Source: a virus. Taken from it: a stretch of 30,651 bases of DNA. Of the stretch, positions 7,036 through 14,289 are shown one piece after another. Below the pieces are notes generated by a model, which saw only the letters and a program-made list of their open reading frames with translations, was not told where the DNA came from and did not search any database. The number at the start of each line of letters is the position of its first letter. Within the stretch, counting starts at the first letter, position 1. The DNA lies in IMG/VR virus record IMGVR_UViG_3300048837_002296, positions 1 through 30,651 of that record, one strand, 5' to 3'. A program made the position numbers and the translations under genes.

Positions 7036-7527
7036 ATGTCACTGACCACCCGCATCGAGAGCCTGGTCATCCGCGTCGCGCAGGAGTTCAACGACGTCCG
7101 CGCGAAGGCCGGGAACCTCGCCCAGCTCACCACCACCGACAAGTCGAGCCTGGTGGCGGCCATCAACGAGCTGAAGGCCGCGGTGGTGGCCTCGGGCGCG
7201 ATCGACGACACCCAGGTCGCCACCACCAGCACCTACTCGTCGAGCAAGATCGTCACGCTGCTCGACACGCTCAAGGCCGAGATCCTGGGCGGGGCCGATG
7301 CCGCCTACGACACGCTGCTGGAGATCCAGCAGTTGCTGCAGGACGGCACCAGCGGCCTGGACGCCTTGCTCACTGCGGTGAACCACCGCGTGCGCTTCGA
7401 CGCCGCGCAGACCCTGACGGCTACCGAGCAGGCCCAGGCGCGCAGCAACATCGGCGCCGTGGCCGCGGCTGACGTGGGCGACACCGACACCGACTTCGTC
7501 GCGATCTTCGAAGGGGCCCTGGTCTGA
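7036..7527 (+). CDS. Fibre stalk-like protein in the head module
   Basis: A 163-aa protein. After a short N-terminal peptide (MSLTTRIESLVIRVAQEF), the segments SSLVAAINELKAAV, SSSKIVTLLDTLKAEILGGADAAYDTLLEIQQLLQD and RFDAAQTLTATEQAQARSNIGA are typical of trimeric phage tail-fibre stalks. GAGGAG lies 6-7 bases before the ATG. Finding it between terminase and portal is unusual; it may form head decorations or fibres, or be a fibre gene moved here. The N-terminal 18 residues resemble those of the next gene product, suggesting a common anchor. The TGA overlaps the next ATG. Confidence 0.7.
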   Translation: MSLTTRIESLVIRVAQEFNDVRAKAGNLAQLTTTDKSSLVAAINELKAAVVASGAIDDTQVATTSTYSSSKIVTLLDTLKAEILGGADAAYDTLLEIQQLLQDGTSGLDALLTAVNHRVRFDAAQTLTATEQAQARSNIGAVAAADVGDTDTDFVAIFEGALV

Positions 7528-7919
7528 TGAGTCTGGCCTCGCGCATCGGCGCCTTGGCCGGCCGCATCGGGCGGGAGGTCAAGGTCAAGGTCGGCGCCGA
7601 CCACCCGGGTCTGGCGCGCGCCTGGGTGTGTTTCGGCTATGTCGGCAACCAGATCGTCGTGCGTGCTGCGCACAACGTCGCTTCGGTCACCCGGCTGGCC
7701 GCAGGGCGCTACCGCGTGCACTTCGCCAGCCCGCTGCCGGACGCGAACTACTGCTGGGTGGGCGTGGCCCGCAGCAGCACCAACAGCGGCACGCAGCGGC
7801 TGCTGATCGTACGTGCGACCGCCGACGAGAAGACGCCGACGCACGTCGATGTGGGCTGCGCGACCACCGCCGCGTCCTTCGCCGACTCCGCCGAGATCAA
7901 CCTCGTGGTCTACCGCTGA
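7527..7919 (+). CDS. Fibre tip-like protein
   Basis: A 130-aa protein. The N-terminus MSLASRIGALAGRIGREV parallels the preceding protein. Residues ~30-130 (ARAWVCFGYVGNQIVVRAAHNVASVTRLAAGRYRVHFASPLPDANYCWVG...) match the compact beta domain found at the C-terminal tips of many phage tail fibres (pattern AWVxF...IRASxNVxSVTxxGxGxYxVxFxxPMPxANY). I infer a surface-exposed receptor-binding or decoration role, probably together with the stalk-like protein. It is coupled on both sides by TGATG junctions. Confidence 0.7.
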   Translation: MSLASRIGALAGRIGREVKVKVGADHPGLARAWVCFGYVGNQIVVRAAHNVASVTRLAAGRYRVHFASPLPDANYCWVGVARSSTNSGTQRLLIVRATADEKTPTHVDVGCATTAASFADSAEINLVVYR

Positions 7920-8140
7920 TGGCCTACACCCAATCCGACCTGGACGCCCTGCAAGCCGCACTCGCCAAGGGCGAGAAGCGCGTCAGCTTCGGCGACAAGA
8001 CGGTCGAGTACCGCAGCGTGGAGGAACTGCAAGCTGCTATTCGCCAGGTGAAACGCGAGCTCTTCGAGCAGGCCGTGGCCACGGGGCTGTGGCCCAGCGC
8101 GCCGCGGCAGATCCGGATCACGACGACCAAGGGGACGTGA
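7919..8140 (+). CDS. gpW-like head-tail joining protein
   Basis: A 73-aa protein MAYTQSDLDALQAALAKGEKRVSFGDKTVEYRSVEELQAAIRQVKREL. The helix-turn-beta-hairpin-helix pattern (short N-terminal helix, VSFGDKTVEYRS hairpin, then a long helix) is characteristic of lambda gpW, which completes the head after packaging and prepares it for tail attachment. Its place directly before the portal matches lambda (W then B). It overlaps both neighbours through TGATG junctions. Confidence 0.88.
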   Translation: MAYTQSDLDALQAALAKGEKRVSFGDKTVEYRSVEELQAAIRQVKRELFEQAVATGLWPSAPRQIRITTTKGT

Positions 8141-9657
8141 TGGGCTGGCGCACCTCACAAACGCCAGCAAGCTGGCTCAGCACCCTCAAGCGCCGGCTGC
8201 TCGGCACCAGCCCCACCTACGACGGCGTGGGCGGCGGCCGTAGGGCCGTCGCCTGGCAGGTCGGCAATCCCGGGGCGGTCGCGGCGCTGGCTTTCACGCA
8301 GAACGAACTGCGCGCCAAGAGCCGCGATCTCGCCCGGCGCAACGCCTGGGCCGCCGCGGGCATCGAGGCGTTCGTAGCGAATGCCATCGGCACTGGCATC
8401 AAGCCGCAGAGCATGGTCGAGGACGCCGCGGTACGCGAGGCCATCCACGCGTTATGGTGGGACTGGGTGGAGGAGGCCGACGCCGCAGGACTCACCGACT
8501 TCTACGGCCTGCAGGCGCTCGCCTGCCGCGCGATGCTCGAAGGCGGCGAGGCGCTGGTGCGCCTGCGCTGGCGCCGCCCGGAGGACGGTCTGCCGGTGGG
8601 TCTGCAGCTGCAGGTGCTGGAGCCCGAACACCTGCCGACGACGCTCAACCGCGACCTGCCCTCGGGCCACGTCATCCGCGCCGGCATCGAGTTCGACCGG
8701 CTCGGGCGGCGCGTGGCCTACCACCTCACCCGCTCGCATCCGGGCGACGGGAGCCTGGCGCCGATGTCGGGCACGGGTACCTCCGCGGGAGGTCTCGACA
8801 CCGTGCGCGTGGGTGCCTCCGAGGTCATCCACCTGTTCCGCCCGCTGCGCCCGGGGCAGATCCGCGGCGAGCCCTGGCTCGCGCGGGCGCTGGTGAAGCT
8901 GCACGAGCTCGACCAGTACGACGACGCGGAACTGGTGCGCAAGAAGACCGCGGCGATGTTCGCCGGCTTCATCACGCGGCTCGCGCCCGAGGACACCCTG
9001 ATGGGCGAAGGGCTGCCGGACGCCCAGGGCGCGGCGCTCGCCGGGCTGGAACCCGGCACCTTGCAGATCCTGGAGCCCGGCGAGGACATCAAGTTCTCGG
9101 CCCCCGCCGATGTCGGCAGTTCCTACGCCGAGTTCATGCGCCAGCAGTTCCGGGCCGTGGCCGCCGCCATGGGCATCACCTACGAGATGCTCACCGGCGA
9201 TCTCACCCAGGTGAACTACTCCAGCATCCGCGCGGGGCTGCTGGAGTTCCGCCGCCGTTGCGAGGCCATCCAGCACGGGGTGATCGTGCACCAGCTGTGC
9301 CGCCCGGTGTGGCGCGCCTGGATGGAGCAGGCGGTGCTGGAAGGCGCGCTGAACCTGCCCGGGTTCGCGCGCCGCCGGCGCGCGTACCAGGCCGCCAAGT
9401 GGATCCCGCAGGGCTGGCAGTGGGTCGATCCACTCAAGGAGTTCAACGCGCTCAAGCTCGCGATCCGCGCAGGGCTGATGAGCCGCTCGGAGGCGATCTC
9501 GGCCTACGGCTACGACGCCGAGGACATCGACCGCGAGATCGCGGCGGACAACCGGCGCGCCGATGAACTGGGGCTGGTCTTCGACTCGGATCCGCGGCAC
9601 GACCAAGCATCGAGGCCGGTGCCGACACCTGCGCCCGACACCGAACTTCAGGACTGA
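8140..9657 (+). CDS. Portal protein, lambda family
   Basis: A 505-aa protein forming the dodecameric portal at the capsid vertex through which DNA enters and leaves. Typical lambda-type portal segments are LARRNAWAAAGIEAFVANAIGTGIKPQ, VLEPEHLP, VIHLFRPLRPGQIRGEPWLARAL, FRAVAAAMGITYEMLTGDLTQVNYSSIRAGLLEFRRR and GWQWVDPLKEFNALKLAIRAGL. The length is as usual for the family. The ATG overlaps the gpW stop. The extreme C-terminus is a polar tail that may interact with the protease or scaffold. Confidence 0.96.
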   Translation: MGWRTSQTPASWLSTLKRRLLGTSPTYDGVGGGRRAVAWQVGNPGAVAALAFTQNELRAKSRDLARRNAWAAAGIEAFVANAIGTGIKPQSMVEDAAVREAIHALWWDWVEEADAAGLTDFYGLQALACRAMLEGGEALVRLRWRRPEDGLPVGLQLQVLEPEHLPTTLNRDLPSGHVIRAGIEFDRLGRRVAYHLTRSHPGDGSLAPMSGTGTSAGGLDTVRVGASEVIHLFRPLRPGQIRGEPWLARALVKLHELDQYDDAELVRKKTAAMFAGFITRLAPEDTLMGEGLPDAQGAALAGLEPGTLQILEPGEDIKFSAPADVGSSYAEFMRQQFRAVAAAMGITYEMLTGDLTQVNYSSIRAGLLEFRRRCEAIQHGVIVHQLCRPVWRAWMEQAVLEGALNLPGFARRRRAYQAAKWIPQGWQWVDPLKEFNALKLAIRAGLMSRSEAISAYGYDAEDIDREIAADNRRADELGLVFDSDPRHDQASRPVPTPAPDTELQD

Positions 9658-9662
9658 CACCG

Positions 9663-10886
9663 ATGCTGCCCCATCTCGCCTCCCGGCTCTTTGGCACGCC
9701 CTTGCTCGTCCAGCGCGCCAAGCTCGACCTGATCCTCGCGGTGCTCTCCGAGCGCTTGCATCTGGCCGCGCCGGACGTCGAACTCGCGCCGCCGCTGCCG
9801 AGGGCCCCGAACCCTGCGGCGTCTGCGTCAAGCTCGATCGCGGTCCTGCCGATCCACGGCACCCTGGTCAAGCGCACGCTGGGGCTGGAGGCGGCCTCGG
9901 GGTTGACCAGCTACGCCGAGATCGGCGCGCGGCTGGAGGCGGCCCTTGGCGACCCGATGGTCGCCGGCATCGTGCTCGACATCGACTCGCCCGGCGGCGA
10001 GACCGGCGGCTGCTTCGAACTCGCCCGCCGCGTGCGCGAGGCGGCCGGCCTCAAGCCCGTCTGGGCCGTGGCCAACGACGCCGCCTTCTCCGCGGCCTAC
10101 GCCATCGGCTGCGCCGCCGATCGGCTCTTCGTCACCGAGACCGGCGGCGTGGGCTCGATCGGCGTGATCGCGCTGCACGTCGACCAGTCGGTCAAGGACG
10201 CCCGGGACGGCTTGCGCTACACCGCGATCACCGCGGGGGCGCACAAGAACGACTATTCGCCGCACGAGCCGCTTCACGATGCCGCCCGCGCGGCGCTGCA
10301 GGCCGAGGTGGACCGGCTCCACGCGCTCTTCGTCGCGCACGTGGCGGCGATGCGCGGCCTGTCCGAAGACGCGGTGCGCGCGACCGATGCGGCGCTCTTC
10401 TTCGGCCCGCAGGCCGTCGAGACGGGGCTGGCCGACGGGGTGGCCACGCTCCCCGCCGTGCTCGCCGAGTTCGACCGACATCTTTCTGCCGCGCGGCGTC
10501 CGTCTTCCCCGCCGCGCCAAGCCCCGACCGGGAAGGCGACCGTTTTCCGAGGAACCCCCACCATGACCGATACCCCGTCCGAAACGCTCGGTGTGGATGA
10601 GGCCGCCGCCCTGGTGGCCGAGGCCCGCCGCGAAGTGGCGCAGTCCGCGCAAGCGATCGCGGAACTGTGTCTGCTCGCCGGCTGCCCCGAGCGTGCCGCC
10701 GAGTTCATCGCCGCCGGCCGCACCGAAGCCGAGGTGCGCCGCGCCCTGATCGAGGCGCGCGCCGCCCACAGCATGGAGTCGGCCGTGCGCTCGACCCACG
10801 CGCCCCAGGACTGGGCCGCCCCCGGCGCCGATCCGGCCGCCTCGCCCGTGGTCGCCGCCGTGAAGAAACTCGTGACCCGGGAGTGA
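9663..10886 (+). CDS. S49 prohead protease with C-terminal scaffold region
   Basis: A 407-aa protein corresponding to lambda gpC. The SppA-like protease domain (about residues 55-280) contains LPIHGTLV, LDIDSPGG, the likely nucleophile S143 in AFSAAYAIG and the likely base K195 in GAHKND, giving a Ser-Lys dyad. The segment after ~285 is Pro/Arg-rich, followed by a helical, Ala/Glu-rich domain (about 301-407) that corresponds to the lambda Nu3 scaffold. The protease would mature the prohead by cleaving scaffold and itself. An internal in-frame start (10563) could make the scaffold alone. Confidence 0.92.
   Translation: MLPHLASRLFGTPLLVQRAKLDLILAVLSERLHLAAPDVELAPPLPRAPNPAASASSSIAVLPIHGTLVKRTLGLEAASGLTSYAEIGARLEAALGDPMVAGIVLDIDSPGGETGGCFELARRVREAAGLKPVWAVANDAAFSAAYAIGCAADRLFVTETGGVGSIGVIALHVDQSVKDARDGLRYTAITAGAHKNDYSPHEPLHDAARAALQAEVDRLHALFVAHVAAMRGLSEDAVRATDAALFFGPQAVETGLADGVATLPAVLAEFDRHLSAARRPSSPPRQAPTGKATVFRGTPTMTDTPSETLGVDEAAALVAEARREVAQSAQAIAELCLLAGCPERAAEFIAAGRTEAEVRRALIEARAAHSMESAVRSTHAPQDWAAPGADPAASPVVAAVKKLVTRE
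10563..10886 (+). CDS. Nested scaffold (Nu3-like), in frame within the protease gene
   Basis: Met301 of the protease frame is preceded by GAGGA (10549-10553) with a 9-nt gap, a credible internal ribosome site. The product would be 107 aa (MTDTPSETLGVDEAAALVAEARREVAQSAQAIAELC...), almost entirely helical, as expected of a scaffolding protein. Lambda uses the same arrangement: Nu3 is read from an internal start in C. Whether the internal start is used here is inference from the ribosome site and the domain boundary. Confidence 0.68.
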   Translation: MTDTPSETLGVDEAAALVAEARREVAQSAQAIAELCLLAGCPERAAEFIAAGRTEAEVRRALIEARAAHSMESAVRSTHAPQDWAAPGADPAASPVVAAVKKLVTRE

Positions 10887-10889
10887 ACC

Positions 10890-11267
10890 ATGCCCACGCT
10901 CACCCAAGCCCCCAACCTCGGCGACCTGCTGAAGTACGAGGCGCCGAACCTGTATTCGCGCGAGCAGGCGACCGTGGCCGCCGGGCAGAACCTGCCGCTC
11001 GGCGCCGTGGTCGGCCGCGAGACGGCCACGGCCAAGCTCAAGGCCCTCGACCCCGCGGCCGGCGACGGCAGCGAAGTCGCCGTGGGCGTGCTCGCGCTGG
11101 CCGTGGATGCGACGCTGATCGACCGGGAGGACGCGATCCTGATCGCCCGCCACGCCATCGTCGCGCGAAACGCACTGGTCTGGCCCGCGGGGATCACCAC
11201 CGCGCAGCAGCTCGCTGCGATCGCACAGCTCGAAGCGCGCGGCATCGTGGTGCGCGACAGCGCCTGA
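10890..11267 (+). CDS. Head decoration protein, lambda gpD-like
   Basis: A 125-aa protein that would bind as trimers on the expanded capsid and stabilise it. It shows the family pattern: an acidic/polar N-terminal arm (SREQATVAAGQNLPLGAVVGRETATAKLKALDPAAGDGSEVAVGVLALAVDAT) followed by ARHAIVARNALVWPAGITTAQQLAAIAQLEARGIVVRDSA at the end. GGGAG precedes the ATG. It lies between protease/scaffold and major capsid, the same order as lambda C-Nu3-D-E. Confidence 0.92.
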   Translation: MPTLTQAPNLGDLLKYEAPNLYSREQATVAAGQNLPLGAVVGRETATAKLKALDPAAGDGSEVAVGVLALAVDATLIDREDAILIARHAIVARNALVWPAGITTAQQLAAIAQLEARGIVVRDSA

Positions 11268-11293
11268 TTCCGCCCCTCCCCACACCTCGGACG

Positions 11294-11313
11294 ACCCGCC
11301 ATTCGGCGGGTTT
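11294..11313 (+). terminator. Terminator-like hairpin after decoration gene
   Basis: ACCCGCC (11294-11300), loop ATTC, GGCGGGT (11305-11311), then TT. It has the same CCCGCC/GGCGGG core as the hairpins at 382 and 26101. The T run is very short, so partial termination or mRNA processing between D and E is more likely than a full stop. Confidence 0.5.
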
Positions 11314-11385
11314 GGCTTCGGCCGCCGCGACGCGGCTTCACATCGGCTGCGTCGATGTGAGCCTGCGCCGAAGCGGCGCTTTGTC
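11314..11385 (+). repeat. Palindromic element, family 2, copy C1
   Basis: It begins GGCTTCGGC. H1 is TCACATCG (11338-11345), 7-nt loop GCTGCGT, CGATGTGA (11353-11360). The linker GCCTGCGCCG (11361-11370) follows, then H2: AAGC, loop GGC, GCTT (11371-11381), extendable by two pairs, then TGTC. GCTTCGGC (11315-11322) can also pair with GCCGAAGC (11367-11374), which would exclude H2, so two alternative folds are possible. It is tandem with copy C2 at a period of 78 bases. Confidence 0.75.
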
Positions 11386-11391
11386 GTTTTT

Positions 11392-11446
11392 GGCTCCGGC
11401 GTCACGCGGCTGCGCCGCATGAGCCTGCGCCGCAACTTCGTTGTGG
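11392..11446 (+). repeat. Palindromic element, family 2, copy C2
   Basis: It begins GGCTCCGGC. H1 is TCACGCG (11402-11408), loop GCTGCGC, CGCATGA (11416-11422) with one mismatch. The linker GCCTGCGCCG is identical to copy C1. H2 is CCGCAAC (11430-11436, overlapping the linker end), loop TTC, GTTGTGG (11440-11446), with one G-T pair. The GTGGAG at the end of the element also forms the ribosome site of the major capsid gene (ATG 11456), so folding of H2 could hide it. Confidence 0.72.
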
Positions 11447-11455
11447 AGTCTCCCG

Positions 11456-12457
11456 ATGCTCAACCCCTTCGATTCCCCCAGCTTCTCGATGGCGAGCCTG
11501 ACCGCCGCCATCAACCTGATCCCCAACCGCTACGGGCGGCTGGAAGCCTTGAACCTGTTTCCGGCCAAGCCCGTGCGCACGCGCCAGGTCGTCCTCGAGG
11601 AGTACGCCGGGCGCCTGAACCTGCTGCCCACCCGGCCGCCCGGCTCGCCGGGCACGGTGGGCGAACGCGGCCAGCGCTCCTTGCGTTCCTTCGTCATCCC
11701 GCACATCCCGCACGACGACGTGGTGCTGCCCGAGGAGGTCCAGGGCATCCGGGCCTTCGGCTCGGAGACGGAAGTTGAGGCCGTCGCGGGCGTGCTGGCG
11801 CGGCATCTGGAGACCATGCGCAACAAGCACGCGATCACCCTCGAACACCTGCGTATGGGCGCACTCAAGGGCCAGATCCTGGACGCCGACGGCAGCACGA
11901 TCTACGACCTGTTCGACGAGTTCGATCTCAGGCCCACCACCATCGCCTTCGATCTGGCCAATGCCGCGAGCGACGTCAAGGGCCACTGCTACGAGGTGCT
12001 GGCGCACATCGAGGAGAACCTGAAGGGCGAGTTCATGACCGGCGTGCACGTCCTCTGTTCGCCCGAGTTCTTCCGAGCGCTCACCGGCCACAAGTCGGTC
12101 AAGGAGGCCTATACCCAGTGGCAACAGGGCGCGATCCTGATCAACGACGTGCGCGCCGGCTTCGTCTTCGCCGGCATCACCTTCGAGGAGTACCGCGGCC
12201 AGGCGACCGACGCCCACGGCAACGCGCGCCGCTTCATCGCCGCGGGCGAGGCCCACGCCTTCCCGCTGGGGACGGTGGACACCTTCGCCACCTACTTCGC
12301 CCCGGCCGACTTCAACGAGACCGTGAACACCCTGGGCCAGCCGCTCTACGCCAAGCAGGAGCCGCGCAAGTTCGACCGCGGCACCGATCTGCACACCCAG
12401 AGCAACCCGCTGCCGATGTGCCACCGGCCGGGTGTGCTGGTCAAGCTCACCGTCTGA
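11456..12457 (+). CDS. Major capsid protein, lambda gpE family
   Basis: A 333-aa protein, the main shell subunit. Family features are an N-terminal arm MLNPFDSPSFSMASLTAAINLIPNRYGRL, an acidic E-loop/spine region (VLEEYAGRLNLLP...HIPHDDVVLPEEVQGIRAFG), and C-terminal segments INDVRAGFVFAGITFEEYRG, RRFIAAGEAHAFPLGTVDTFATYFAPADF and CHRPGVLVKL. Length and neighbours match Phage_cap_E. The start ATG 11456 has GTGGAG at 7 nt, within palindromic element C2. A small CACCGT-ctg-ACGGTG hairpin (12448-12462) spans the stop codon. Confidence 0.95.
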   Translation: MLNPFDSPSFSMASLTAAINLIPNRYGRLEALNLFPAKPVRTRQVVLEEYAGRLNLLPTRPPGSPGTVGERGQRSLRSFVIPHIPHDDVVLPEEVQGIRAFGSETEVEAVAGVLARHLETMRNKHAITLEHLRMGALKGQILDADGSTIYDLFDEFDLRPTTIAFDLANAASDVKGHCYEVLAHIEENLKGEFMTGVHVLCSPEFFRALTGHKSVKEAYTQWQQGAILINDVRAGFVFAGITFEEYRGQATDAHGNARRFIAAGEAHAFPLGTVDTFATYFAPADFNETVNTLGQPLYAKQEPRKFDRGTDLHTQSNPLPMCHRPGVLVKLTV

Positions 12458-12470
12458 CGGTGCCTGTGCG

Positions 12471-12755
12471 ATGGTGCGTGTGGAGGATCTGTACGACGCC
12501 GCCGAGCGCGCGGGACTCTTGACGCCCGTCGTGGTGGGCGCCGCCACCGTGCACTGCGCGTTCCGTGCGCCGGACGAGACGGTGCTCGACGGCCTGGCGC
12601 TGGCGCGCGACTTCGAGCTCGAGTACGCGGCCTCGCGCCTCGCGCTCGCCCCGGGCGACGTGGTCACCATCGCCGGCGAGCCCTACCGCGTGCGCGAGGT
12701 GCGAGCGCTCGGCGACGGCTGCGAGTGCCGGGCCCAGCTTGCGAGGCTGCCATGA
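12471..12755 (+). CDS. Head-tail joining protein, gpFII-like position
   Basis: A 94-aa protein MVRVEDLYDAAERAGLLTPVVVGAATVHCAFRAPDETVLDGLALARDFELEYAASRLALAPGDVVTIAGEPYRVREVRALGDG. The beta-rich second half with GDVVTIAGEPYRVREV is typical of small phage head-tail connector proteins that cap the portal after packaging. The call rests on this pattern and on its place between major capsid and tail terminator. The Shine-Dalgarno is weak. The stop overlaps the next ATG (ATGA). Confidence 0.75.
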   Translation: MVRVEDLYDAAERAGLLTPVVVGAATVHCAFRAPDETVLDGLALARDFELEYAASRLALAPGDVVTIAGEPYRVREVRALGDGCECRAQLARLP

Positions 12756-13177
12756 ACTCGGTGCGCGAGCGCCTGCTGCGCACCCTCGTCGATCGGCTCA
12801 GGGCGGCCCTGGCCCCGGCACCCGTGCTGCGCCAGCCGGCCACACCGCTGCCCCGCGAGGCCGGCCCCGCACTGCTCGTCCTCGTCGAGGGCGACGCCCT
12901 CACCGCGCACGCCAACCGGCTGGTGGAGCGCTCGCTCACCGTGCGCCTGGTCGCGCTCGCGCGCGGCGCGGACGCCTTCGACGCGGCCGACCGGCTGATC
13001 GTCGCCGCCCACGCCGCCGTGCTCGCGGACCCGAACCTGGGCGGCCTGGCGCTCGCCGTGCGCGAGCTCGACGCCGACTGGGACGCCGACGACCTCGATG
13101 CCGGCACGGTGACGCTGCCGGCGCGCTACGAGATCCGCTACCGCACCACGCTGACCGACCTCACGACCACGGGATGA
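12752..13177 (+). CDS. Tail terminator-like protein (gpU/minor tail type)
   Basis: A 141-aa protein with an N-terminal helix (RERLLRTLVDRLRAAL), a beta strand and loop (PALLVLVEGD), the segment RSLTVRLVALARGADAFDAADRLIVAAHAAVLADPNLGG and a final LPARYEIRYRTTLTDLT. This is the usual pattern of tail-terminator proteins that cap the tail tube and join it to the head. It overlaps both neighbours (ATGA on each side). Confidence 0.75.
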   Translation: MNSVRERLLRTLVDRLRAALAPAPVLRQPATPLPREAGPALLVLVEGDALTAHANRLVERSLTVRLVALARGADAFDAADRLIVAAHAAVLADPNLGGLALAVRELDADWDADDLDAGTVTLPARYEIRYRTTLTDLTTTG

Positions 13178-13401
13178 CCCATCCAATGCACATCGAACTG
13201 CTCCAAGCCCACACCCACGCCGGTCGGCGCTTGAGCGCCGGCGCGCGGCTGGACCTGCCCGAGGCCAGCGCCCGCTGGCTGATCGCCCGGGGCGTGGCCC
13301 GGCTCGTCACGCCGGACTCCCCGGCGCCATCCCTCAAACCCTCGCGCCGTGACGGTCCCGCCGCCGCGGCCCCGTCCACGCCCACCCCCACGGGAGACTG
13401 A
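13174..13401 (+). CDS. Small DUF7210-like phage protein
   Basis: A 75-aa protein. The core (IELLQAHTHAGRRLSAGARLDLPEASARWLIARGVARLV) is the common small phage fold seen between tail terminator and tail tube genes in many prophages; the function is unknown. The C-terminal third is a Pro/Ser/Ala-rich disordered tail. The ATG at 13174 overlaps the previous stop; a second in-frame ATG at 13186 is possible. Its stop lies 2 bases before the decoy ATG at 13404. Confidence 0.7.
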   Translation: MTHPMHIELLQAHTHAGRRLSAGARLDLPEASARWLIARGVARLVTPDSPAPSLKPSRRDGPAAAAPSTPTPTGD

Positions 13402-13403
13402 CC

Positions 13404-13526
13404 ATGGCCTACTTCTGGCTTCGGCCGCTTCGCTTAACGCCCACTACGCGGGCATTAGCCTTCGCCGCAACGCGCCGACACGGCGCGTTGTCCGGACCCA
13501 TTGCTGATCGCTGAGGAGGCACGGCA
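13404..13526 (+). repeat. Palindromic element, family 2, copy C3, with a duplicated tail-tube start
   Basis: ATGGCCTACTTCTGG at 13404 closely matches the real tail-tube start ATGGCTTACTTTTCTGG at 13527. Between them lies the element. It begins GGCTTCGGC (13417), with H1 TAACGCCC (13435-13442), 7-nt loop ACTACGC, GGGCATTA (13450-13457) with one mismatch. The linker is GCCTTCGCCG (13458-13467). H2 is CAACGCGCCG, loop ACA, CGGCGCGTTG (13468-13490), then TCC. The upstream ATG keeps a ribosome site (GGGAG); the downstream start has its own GAGGAGG. Confidence 0.75.
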
Positions 13527-14279
13527 ATGGCTTACTTTTCTGGACAGGGACGCGTTTACATCGGCGCGCGCGACTCGGCAGGCCATCCCGCCGGCCTCAC
13601 CTTCGTCGGCAACGTGCCGGAACTGAAGGTGTCGTTGTCGGTGGAGACGCTGGAACACCAGGAGGCGCAGTCCGGCCAGCGCCTCACCGACCTGCAGCTC
13701 ATCAAGACCAAGAAGGGCGAGTTCGCCTGCACGCTGGAGGAGCTCAGCAGCGGCAACCTCGCGCTCGCCCTCTACGGCCACTCGACCACGGTGGCACCGG
13801 GCACGGTCACCGGCGAGGCGCTGCCCAACCCGGTCATCGCGGGCCACCTCTATCCACTCGCACACCAGAACGTCTCGGCGGTGCAGATCCAGGATTCCGA
13901 CAGCCCGCCCAAGCCCCTGCCGGCGGCGCAGTACCAGGTGCATGCCAAGCACGGCTCGGTGCTGATCCTCGACGCCACGACCGGCGGCCCCTATGTCGAG
14001 CCCTTCACCGTGGATTACGCCTTTGGTGCCGCGCAGAGCACGGCGATGTTCACCCGGCCGCTGCCCGAGCGCTGGATCCGCTTCGAGGGCCTGAACACCG
14101 CCGACGCCAACCGCGAGGTGGTGATCGACCTCTATCGCGTGGCGATCAACCCGGCCAAGGAGTTGTCGATCATCACCGACGAGTTGCTGAAGTTCGAACT
14201 CTCCGGCCAGGTGCTGGCGGATCTCTCCAAGCCCGCCGACGGCGAACTCGGCCAGTTCGGCCGCCTGGTGCTCTTGTAA
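13527..14279 (+). CDS. Major tail tube protein
   Basis: A 250-aa protein that would polymerise into the non-contractile tail tube. Typical segments are the N-terminal GQGRVYIGARDSAGHPAGLTFVGNVPELKVSLSVETLEHQEAQSG, then IKTKKGEFACTLEELSSGNLALALYG and RWIRFEGLNTADANREVVIDLYRVAINPAKELSIITDELLKFELSGQVLAD near the C-terminus, where strands of a lambda gpV-like fold are expected. GAGGAGG lies 7 bases before the ATG. The place just before the G/T chaperones and tape measure confirms it. Confidence 0.93.
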   Translation: MAYFSGQGRVYIGARDSAGHPAGLTFVGNVPELKVSLSVETLEHQEAQSGQRLTDLQLIKTKKGEFACTLEELSSGNLALALYGHSTTVAPGTVTGEALPNPVIAGHLYPLAHQNVSAVQIQDSDSPPKPLPAAQYQVHAKHGSVLILDATTGGPYVEPFTVDYAFGAAQSTAMFTRPLPERWIRFEGLNTADANREVVIDLYRVAINPAKELSIITDELLKFELSGQVLADLSKPADGELGQFGRLVLL

Positions 14280-14289
14280 GGGGATGGCG

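Noticed and set aside
7036-7919. Diversity-generating retroelement variable protein
   Set aside because: The fibre-like genes invited the idea, but there is no reverse transcriptase and no template/variable repeat pair in the window.
11314-13490. Family 2 elements as integron attC sites
   Set aside because: They have paired structures and variable stems like attC, but no GTTRRRY/RYYYAAC core boxes and no integrase in view.
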